From an uncultured Campylobacter sp. (GTDB lineage Bacteria > Campylobacterota > Campylobacteria > Campylobacterales > Campylobacteraceae), in the NCBI GenBank assembly GCA_938041615.1, contig CALISV010000364.1:1-5840 (forward strand): a stretch of 5,840 nucleotides of DNA. Reading direction: 5' to 3'. The stretch's first letter is position 1, and the number at the start of each line of letters is the position of its first letter. A model generated the notes under the pieces. That model saw nothing but the letters and a program-made list of their open reading frames with translations, had not been told where the DNA came from and made no database searches. The translations under genes and the position numbers were made by a program. Below, piece by piece: positions 1 through 4,651 of the stretch.

Positions 1-21
1 TTTACATTCAAATTTGAAGTC

Positions 22-117
22 AAATTTGTAAATTTGAGTCGCCGAGACCCGCATCTTGAAAGCTCAAATTTAGTATCGTAAGGTTTTGGGTTTGCGCAAG
101 TGAAATTTGTAAATTTG
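22..117. repeat. 15-nt direct repeat, two copies
   Basis: The word AAATTTGTAAATTTG occurs exactly at 22-36 and again at 103-117, 81 bases apart. Each copy is a tandem pair of AAATTTG heptamers with one T between them. The first copy is preceded by another CAAATTTG at 9-16. This looks like local clustering of a word that is frequent across the whole window rather than a mobile element. No function is assigned. Confidence 0.6.
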
Positions 118-164
118 CCGTCCTTTAAAATGACAGATTTATCAAAAAATCAGCCGAATTTAAT

Positions 165-170
165 TAATAT
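165..170 (+). promoter_or_regulatory. Possible plsY promoter -10 element
   Basis: TAATAT lies 32 bases before the plsY start in an AT-rich stretch. There is no good -35 hexamer at the right distance, which is common for Campylobacter sigma-70 promoters, where the -10 and upstream T/A-rich DNA dominate. It is the best candidate in this leader, but it rests on one AT-rich hexamer and could be chance. Confidence 0.35.
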
Positions 171-201
171 TGCGAAATCGAAACAAAAATCAGGATAAAA
201 A

Positions 202-816
202 ATGAACGAAAATTTGATAGCTTACGCCGCGGCGTATCTGCTAGGCGGCATCCCCTCGGGCGTGATTTTGGCTTATATCTTTGGCGGAGTAAACATCAGA
301 AGTGAAGGTAGCGGCAGCATCGGCGCGACCAACGTTTTGCGCGTGCTAAAGCAAAAAGATCCCAAACTTGCTAAAAAAATCGCGATTTTGACCGTAGTTT
401 GCGACGTTTTAAAGGGCGTTTTGCCGATTTTAATCGCAAAGTTTTTAGGCCTAGCTCCAGCGACGCTTTGGGCTATGGCGGTACTTTCGGTGCTTGGTCA
501 CTGCTATTCGCCGTTTTTAAAATTTGAAGGCGGCAAGGGCATAGCCACGGGTGCGGGCGTTTTGGCGGTCTTTTTGCCGCTTGAGATCGCTATCGCGCTT
601 GGAGTTTGGTTTGTCGTGGGCAAGCTACTTAAGATCTCATCGCTCGCCTCGCTAGCCGCGCTTGTGGCGTTTATCGTAGCGACTTTTGCGCTTCAGCCGC
701 AAATCCCCGGTATCGACTCCTATGCGCCGATATTTTTGATCGCGTTTTTGGTTGTTTATAAGCACCTGCCAAACATCAAACGCCTGATAACAGGGCAAGA
801 AAAGCGCGTAATTTGA
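202..816 (+). CDS. plsY: Acyl-phosphate:glycerol-3-phosphate acyltransferase PlsY
   Basis: Inner-membrane enzyme that transfers the acyl group of acyl-phosphate to glycerol-3-phosphate, giving lysophosphatidate, the first committed step of phospholipid synthesis in bacteria with the PlsX/PlsY route. The 204 residues match the usual family size. All three PlsY signatures are present: SGSIGATNVLR (37-47), GGKGIAT (110-116, binding the phosphate of the donor) and HLPNIKRLITGQE (188-200). Hydrophobic segments near 5-27, 60-83, 86-104, 117-140, 146-166 and 174-187 fit a multi-pass protein. The ATG start is supported by AGGA at 192-195, 6 nt upstream. Its TGA overlaps the start of the next gene by 4 nt, so the two are probably co-transcribed and translationally coupled. 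The plsY-folB-cosR order is, from memory, that of C. jejuni Cj0357c-Cj0355c. Confidence 0.96.
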   Translation: MNENLIAYAAAYLLGGIPSGVILAYIFGGVNIRSEGSGSIGATNVLRVLKQKDPKLAKKIAILTVVCDVLKGVLPILIAKFLGLAPATLWAMAVLSVLGHCYSPFLKFEGGKGIATGAGVLAVFLPLEIAIALGVWFVVGKLLKISSLASLAALVAFIVATFALQPQIPGIDSYAPIFLIAFLVVYKHLPNIKRLITGQEKRVI

Positions 817-1127
817 CGACCATTATCAAAGATTACGAATTTGGCACGATCATCGGGCTGCTTGATTTTGAGCGCGTGACTCCGCAGAAAGTAAGAGTGA
901 GCGCGGAATTTGAAAGCGGCGAGTTTATAGACTACGTGGAAGTGATAAATTTGATCGAGGAAATTTATGCGCGGGAGAAATTTGGCACCGTGGAGAGCTC
1001 GCTTGAAATTTGCGCGAAAAAGTTGAAGGAAAAATTTAGCTCGCTTAGCTTTTTAAAAATGGAAATTTTAAAAATCGAGATCGTCAAAAATGCGACGGTT
1101 GGCGCAAGAGCTGAGTTTAAATATTAA
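813..1127 (+). CDS. folB: Dihydroneopterin aldolase-like protein (FolB family)
   Basis: Probably converts 7,8-dihydroneopterin to 6-hydroxymethyl-7,8-dihydropterin plus glycolaldehyde in cytosolic folate synthesis; FolB enzymes are small homo-oligomers. By eye the 104-residue protein follows the E. coli FolB pattern: IIGLLDFERVTPQKV (13-27, with Glu20 at the usual catalytic or anchoring glutamate), FIDYVEVINLI (38-48, matching the 'DY/SYADI' pterin-site strand), FGTVESSLE (57-65, with the pterin-binding Glu61), and a late lysine, Lys92, before VGARAEF. It is somewhat shorter than typical FolB (about 115-125 residues), mainly in the loop after strand 2. The start is a TTG overlapping the plsY stop (TTGA); there is only a weak purine stretch (797-804) as ribosome site, so coupling to plsY is likely. 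No in-frame ATG exists near the start. Divergence from model FolB leaves the exact activity less certain than the fold. Confidence 0.8.
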   Translation: MTTIIKDYEFGTIIGLLDFERVTPQKVRVSAEFESGEFIDYVEVINLIEEIYAREKFGTVESSLEICAKKLKEKFSSLSFLKMEILKIEIVKNATVGARAEFKY

Positions 1128-1128
1128 A
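1116..1128. promoter_or_regulatory. Candidate operator: AT-rich inverted repeat before cosR
   Basis: TTTAA-ATA-TTAAA is a 5-bp perfect inverted repeat with a 3-base spacer, 16 bases before the -35 of the cosR promoter and overlapping the folB stop. HP1043/CosR-type regulators bind AT-rich sites, and HP1043 is known to bind its own promoter, so autoregulation is possible. The element is short, and AT-rich palindromes are common in this genome, so this is a guess. Confidence 0.25.
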
Positions 1129-1144
1129 TTTTTTTTAAAGTATC

Positions 1145-1173
1145 TTGAAATCTTGCTTAATTTATGCTACAAT
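1145..1173 (+). promoter_or_regulatory. Sigma-70 promoter of cosR
   Basis: TTGAAA (-35, 1145-1150) and TACAAT (-10, 1168-1173) are separated by 17 bases, and a TG dinucleotide one base before the -10 makes it an extended -10. A T-run (1129-1136) lies just upstream. Transcription would begin near 1180, giving a leader of about 20 nt. A direct repeat ATCTTG occurs at 1142-1147 and 1150-1155, across and just after the -35. This is the clearest promoter in the window and separates cosR from the plsY-folB pair. Confidence 0.75.
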
Positions 1174-1190
1174 CCCAACAAATTTCACTG

Positions 1191-1195
1191 AAGGG
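1191..1195 (+). promoter_or_regulatory. Ribosome binding site of cosR
   Basis: AAGGG is 5 nt upstream of the cosR ATG and is the strongest Shine-Dalgarno in the window, in line with strong expression of an essential regulator. Confidence 0.75.
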
Positions 1196-1200
1196 AAAAA

Positions 1201-1872
1201 ATGAGAATTTTAATAGTTGAAGATGAGGTAACTCTAAACAAAACCATCGCCGAGGGCTTGCAAGAGTTCGGCTATCAGACCGACAGCTCGGAGAATTTCA
1301 AGGATGCTGAATACTACATCGGTATTAGAAATTACGATTTGGTTTTGACTGATTGGATGCTGCCTGACGGCGACGGCGTGGATCTGATCAACATCATCAA
1401 ACACAAATCTCCGCGCACCGCAGTAGTCGTACTGTCTGCGAAAGACGATAAAGATAGCGAAGTTAAGGCATTTAGAGCTGGTGCGGACGACTATATCAAA
1501 AAGCCGTTTGATTTCGACGTTTTGGTAGCTAGGATCGAGGCTCGTTTGCGCTTTGGCGGTACGAACGTTATCAAGATAGACGACCTTATCATCGATCCGG
1601 ACGAGGAGAAAATCACCTATCTAGGTCAAGATATCGAGCTAAAAGGCAAGCCGTTTGAGGTACTAACTCACCTTGCGCGCCACAGCGATCAGATCGTGAG
1701 CAAAGAGCAACTGCTAGACGCGATCTGGGAGGAGCCTGAGCTCGTAACTCCAAACGTAATCGAAGTAGCAATCAATCAAATCCGCCAAAAAATGGATAAA
1801 CCGTTAAATATCTCGACTATCGAGACGGTCAGAAGACGCGGGTATAGGTTTTGCTTTCCCAAAAAAGCCTAA
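1201..1872 (+). CDS. cosR: OmpR-type response regulator, CosR/HsrA (HP1043) family
   Basis: DNA-binding transcription factor; family members control oxidative-stress and core metabolic genes and are essential in H. pylori (HP1043/HsrA) and C. jejuni (CosR). Its 223 residues comprise a receiver domain (1-117) and a winged-helix domain (about 125-219). The winged-helix part is very close to HP1043 as I recall it: GKPFEVLTHLARH (148-160), SKEQLLDAIWEEPE, VIEVAINQIRQKMDKP and RRRGYRF near the end. Unlike HP1043, whose receiver is degenerate, this receiver shows a full phosphorylation pocket: Glu7-Asp8, Asp51 in LTDWMLPDGDG, Ser79 and Lys101-Pro102. It has its own promoter and a strong ribosome site. 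A histidine kinase overlaps its 3' end by 22 nt, so it may not be an orphan here. An alternative would be another OmpR paralogue such as CprR, but the C-terminal match and the plsY-folB context favour CosR. Confidence 0.85.
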   Translation: MRILIVEDEVTLNKTIAEGLQEFGYQTDSSENFKDAEYYIGIRNYDLVLTDWMLPDGDGVDLINIIKHKSPRTAVVVLSAKDDKDSEVKAFRAGADDYIKKPFDFDVLVARIEARLRFGGTNVIKIDDLIIDPDEEKITYLGQDIELKGKPFEVLTHLARHSDQIVSKEQLLDAIWEEPELVTPNVIEVAINQIRQKMDKPLNISTIETVRRRGYRFCFPKKA

Positions 1873-3140
1873 GATTTAGGTTTATAGTGCAATTAGCATC
1901 GGCTTCTACGATGCTAATTCTCATCATCTCCGTTCTTTTATACCAGTATATCAAGGTCACGATATACGAGGGCATCTCGCAATCGCTCGCATACGAAGCT
2001 AAAATTTTATCCACGAGCGCAAATTTATCTAAAGTAGAAAAACCGTTTGAGTACTTCACGCTAAACGATAGTCCCACTAGGGCAAAGTTAGTCGAGGGCA
2101 AAACAGTATCGCCATATTTTGTTACGGAAAGGGTCGGACAAAAGACTCATTTGACGTTATTTTATCCGTATATGGACGACACTAGCATCGCGCTAACTAA
2201 AGACACCACTCATCAAAGCAAACTCATAGATCAAATTTTAATTGATATCATCATGGTAAACGCCACGTCGATACTTCTGATTATTTTTTACGTGCTGTTT
2301 TTGTCGCGGATGCTGCTGGTGCCGATTAAAATTTTAAGCAGAAAAATGACGAATTTAAACGAGCGATTTTTGCAGACGGTGAGCCTTGACGAGCTACCGC
2401 CAGAGTTTAAGCCGCTAGGCAAAAGCCTAAACCGCTTAATCGAGCGTATTCAGACCTTTGTGCTTTATCAAAAAGAACTTTTCGTCGGCGTCGCTCACGA
2501 GCTAAAAACGCCGCTAGCAGTGATGAAAACCAAAAACGAAGTTACGCTAATAAAGCCGCGCGAGAGCGAAAAATACATCGAAGCGCTCAAAAACAACAAC
2601 GAAGCGATCAATCAGATGAACAAAATGATCGGCTCTATCCTGGAGATCGGGCGGCAGGAAGGCGCGCAGTTTGAGGAGGCCGTGCGCATCGACATCATCG
2701 AGTTTTTAAATCAATCTGCGAATAATTTTAAAATTTTAGCTCGCGGCGAGGGCAAGGATATCGCGACTGATTTTGCGCCAAACAGACTTGAAATGACGCT
2801 ACAAACGACGCTTTTAACGCACGTTATCCAAAATTTCGTCCAAAACGCGATCAAATTTTCTCCTCGCGGCGCCGTTATCACGCTACGCTCGCGCCTTAGC
2901 GAAAACGAGTTTATCATTGAGGTCGTAGACGAGGGTTGCGGCATCGACGAGAGCAAGGACCTTTTTGCGCCGTTTAAGCGTTTCGGCGATAAGGGCGGAG
3001 CGGGGCTTGGGCTATTTCTAGCTAAGGGCGCGGCTCAGGCTCTGGGCGGCTCGGTGTCTATCAAAAACCGCACCGATGGGCGCAGCGGCGCGGTCTCGAC
3101 CATCACTTTAGCAATAAATAAAAATAATAAAGGCAAATAA
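1851..3140 (+). CDS. Membrane sensor histidine kinase, likely partner of the CosR-family regulator
   Basis: Predicted inner-membrane kinase that would autophosphorylate on histidine and pass phosphate to a regulator. In order, over 429 residues: basic N-terminus, membrane segment about 12-34, periplasmic sensor region about 35-130 with no domain I recognise, second membrane segment about 132-156, HAMP-like linker to about 205, the H-box AHELKTPL with His216, N-box HVIQNFVQNAIKF with Asn328 and Asn332, G1 box VVDEGCGID with Asp360, an F-box near FAPFKRF (372-378), and glycine-rich G2 GGAGLGLFL (382-390). All catalytic motifs look intact. The start is uncertain: TTG at 1851 lies inside cosR and has a weak ribosome site, but keeps the basic pre-membrane residues. 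GTG at 1887 has TAGG 6 nt upstream, and ATG at 1911 is also in frame but would cut the first membrane segment. The overlap with cosR implies coupled translation. The stop touches the next ATG. I do not recognise a gene name. Confidence 0.93.
   Translation: MLSQKSLRFRFIVQLASASTMLILIISVLLYQYIKVTIYEGISQSLAYEAKILSTSANLSKVEKPFEYFTLNDSPTRAKLVEGKTVSPYFVTERVGQKTHLTLFYPYMDDTSIALTKDTTHQSKLIDQILIDIIMVNATSILLIIFYVLFLSRMLLVPIKILSRKMTNLNERFLQTVSLDELPPEFKPLGKSLNRLIERIQTFVLYQKELFVGVAHELKTPLAVMKTKNEVTLIKPRESEKYIEALKNNNEAINQMNKMIGSILEIGRQEGAQFEEAVRIDIIEFLNQSANNFKILARGEGKDIATDFAPNRLEMTLQTTLLTHVIQNFVQNAIKFSPRGAVITLRSRLSENEFIIEVVDEGCGIDESKDLFAPFKRFGDKGGAGLGLFLAKGAAQALGGSVSIKNRTDGRSGAVSTITLAINKNNKGK
3130..3133 (+). 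promoter_or_regulatory. Ribosome binding site of ppx/gppA inside the kinase 3' end
   Basis: AAGG lies 7 nt before the ATG at 3141, within an A/T-rich run that encodes the lysine/asparagine-rich kinase tail. It supports the ATG directly following the kinase stop (TAAATG) and thus co-translation of the two genes. Confidence 0.6.
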
Positions 3141-4589
3141 ATGGCAAAACGAACCGCCGTCATAGACCTGGGCTCAAATTCGATGCGAATGGCGATTTTT
3201 GAAAAGACTTCGCGTTACGCGTTTCACATCATCGGCGAATTTAAGATGAAGGTGCGTCTGGGCGAGGGCGCGTATGAGCACGGCGGCGAGATCGCTCAAA
3301 GGTCGATGCAAAAGGCCTGCGAAGCGCTAAGCGAGTTTAAAAATATCGCACAAAACTACAAGTGCTCGAAAATTTTCGCCATGGGTACCTCGGCTCTGCG
3401 CGACGCTCCGAATGCAGGCGAGCTCATAAGTATGGCGCGCAAAGAGCTCGGGATAAATTTAAAAGTCGTTAGCGGCAAGGACGAGGCGACGTTTGGCGGC
3501 GTAGCGGCATTAAATTTGCTTGAGCCGCTAGAGGAGTTCGTCACGCTTGATATCGGCGGGGGCTCTGCGGAGCTAGCGCTTGTTAGCGGAGGCAAGATAA
3601 TAGACGCCGTGTCGTTAAATTTGGGCACGGTGCGGCTAAAGGAGCTGTTTTTCGATAAGAAAAATTTAAACGCCGCAGCGCCTTTTATCAAAGAGGCGTT
3701 TAAAAGTTTACCTAAAAATTTTAAAAGCAAAAACCTAGTCGCCATCGGCGGCAGTCTGCGCGCGATATCTTCTGCTATCATGTCGGCGCAAGACTATCCG
3801 CTAAAAACTGTGCACAACTTTGCTTACAAATTTCAAAACCATAAAAATTTCATCGAAAATTTAGCCCGGGCGAGCGTACTAGAGCTTGGGAAATTCGGTA
3901 TCAAAAAGGACCGATTCGACACGATTAGAGAAGGCGCGCTTATATTTTTGGGCGCGGCGGACGCTGTGGGCGCGCAAAACATCTATACTAGCGGCGCAGG
4001 CTTTAGAGAGGGCGTATTTTTGAGCGATATCTTGCGCCCGACGCGCAAATTTCCGCCAAATTTTAACCCGAGCGTGAGGAGCTTACAGGATAGATTTTTG
4101 CTAGACGATAACAAAACTATCGTAAAATACGCAAAAGACCTCTTTGTTGCGCTAGAGCCGCTGCACGGGCTTGATGGACGCTACGAGAGGGAGCTAGCCG
4201 TGGCTGCGAGGCTACACAGCGTGGCGCAGTGCTTGGGATTTTACGGCGAGCATGCTAGCTCGGCATTTTTTGTACTAAATGCCCTAAACTACGGCTTTTC
4301 GCATGCGCAAAAATGTCTAGTCGCCGCGATCATCGCACAAAACGGCAAGAAAACCTCGAGCGAATTTGAGCGATTTAAAAACCTGCTACCGAGCGAGGAC
4401 GTCGTGCGCTGGCTGAGTTTTATCCTCGCGCTTGCTAAAAACCTAGATGCAAACTGCGCGCATAAAAAGCTAGAGTTTGAGTTTATTAACCATACTTTGC
4501 AAATTTACGGCGCTAAGGAGCTGTTTATGGCGAAGGAAAATATCAAAAAGATGACCAAGCCGGATACCTTTGCGATCTGTTTTGCATGA
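3141..4589 (+). CDS. Ppx/GppA family exopolyphosphatase / guanosine pentaphosphatase
   Basis: Cytosolic ASKHA-fold phosphatase that removes terminal phosphates from polyphosphate and/or converts pppGpp to ppGpp; epsilonproteobacterial members are reported to do either or both, and the sequence alone does not decide. Over 482 residues: phosphate-1 loop AVIDLGSNSMRMAIF (6-20), TSALRDA (83-89), SGKDEATFGG (111-120, holding the catalytic-site glutamate Glu115; the usual EE pair is DE here), phosphate-2 loop LDIGGGSAELALV (136-148), LGTVRLKE (161-168), the adenosine-type motif AIGGSLRAIS (201-210), and SGAGFREGVF (284-293). The C-terminal third (about 315-482) is the alpha-helical HD-like domain, with RLHSVAQCLGF (357-367) in place of a true HD pair, so that domain probably binds no metal. 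Its ATG follows the kinase TAA with no gap. It corresponds by position to C. jejuni Cj0353c. It is the last gene of the + strand unit. Confidence 0.93.
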   Translation: MAKRTAVIDLGSNSMRMAIFEKTSRYAFHIIGEFKMKVRLGEGAYEHGGEIAQRSMQKACEALSEFKNIAQNYKCSKIFAMGTSALRDAPNAGELISMARKELGINLKVVSGKDEATFGGVAALNLLEPLEEFVTLDIGGGSAELALVSGGKIIDAVSLNLGTVRLKELFFDKKNLNAAAPFIKEAFKSLPKNFKSKNLVAIGGSLRAISSAIMSAQDYPLKTVHNFAYKFQNHKNFIENLARASVLELGKFGIKKDRFDTIREGALIFLGAADAVGAQNIYTSGAGFREGVFLSDILRPTRKFPPNFNPSVRSLQDRFLLDDNKTIVKYAKDLFVALEPLHGLDGRYERELAVAARLHSVAQCLGFYGEHASSAFFVLNALNYGFSHAQKCLVAAIIAQNGKKTSSEFERFKNLLPSEDVVRWLSFILALAKNLDANCAHKKLEFEFINHTLQIYGAKELFMAKENIKKMTKPDTFAICFA

Positions 4590-4639
4590 AATTTGATGGA
4601 GAAATTTGATAAAATTTGCCGCAAATTTCATCAAATTTT
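4589..4639. terminator. Compound inverted repeat between convergent genes, possible terminator
   Basis: AAATTTGATG at 4589-4598 is perfectly complementary to CATCAAATTT at 4629-4638. Inside it, AAATTTG at 4612-4618 pairs with CAAATTT at 4622-4628 around a 3-base loop. A 13-base insertion on the left side (4599-4611), itself another AAATTTGAT copy, would bulge or pair as an alternative. Only a short T-run (4636-4639) follows on the + strand before an A-run, so it is not a textbook intrinsic terminator. On the - strand, six Ts precede rather than follow it. Its place just after the ppx/gppA stop and before the convergent fliO end suits a shared transcription end. Confidence 0.45.
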
Positions 4640-4651
4640 AAAAAAGGCAAT

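Larger units (their letters stand above)
1..201. other. Non-coding region upstream of plsY, rich in AAATTTG
   Basis: No convincing coding region is visible. On the + strand a short open stretch runs in from the left edge to a TAA at 79-81, and on the - strand a short ATG frame (from 54) runs off the edge; neither resembles a protein I know. The stretch holds six AAATTT cores, including palindromic CAAATTTG at 9-16 and 21-28, which could form an 8-bp stem with a 4-base loop. The last 80 bases are AT-rich and probably carry the plsY promoter. A gene may lie just beyond the left edge and end or start there. Confidence 0.6.

Noticed and set aside
9..36. CRISPR-like or phage attachment repeats
   Set aside because: The copies are short AT-rich heptamers found throughout the window, without uniform spacers, leader or integrase.
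1..54. Short - strand frame starting with ATG at 54 and running off the left edge
   Set aside because: Only 18 codons, dominated by AAATTTG repeat translation (Lys-Phe); no ribosome site or homology. Could be revisited with more upstream sequence.
1..81. Tail of a + strand coding region entering from the left edge (stop at 79-81)
   Set aside because: 26 codons of repeat-derived residues with no recognisable family ending; an open stretch this short is expected by chance.
1201..1872. Regulator as the CprR/ArsR-type member of a CprRS pair
   Set aside because: The DNA-binding domain and the plsY-folB neighbourhood match CosR/HP1043 better, and no htrA is adjacent; not fully excluded without a tree.
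1829..2101. Open frame on the - strand across the cosR/kinase junction
   Set aside because: It lies opposite two strongly supported genes, has no recognisable motif and no ribosome site; a shadow of the coding strand.
2711..2956. Open frame on the - strand inside the kinase ATPase domain
   Set aside because: Fully antisense to conserved N-box and G1 motifs, serine-rich composition typical of antisense translation, no start context.
3356..3781. 141-codon open frame on the - strand inside ppx/gppA
   Set aside because: Antisense to conserved phosphatase motifs; Ser/Pro/Ala-rich shadow composition with no family likeness.
4640..4651. Intrinsic terminator for the FliO-like gene using the T-run opposite 4640-4645
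   Set aside because: On the - strand the T-run comes before the hairpin rather than after it, so it does not fit the standard terminator order.
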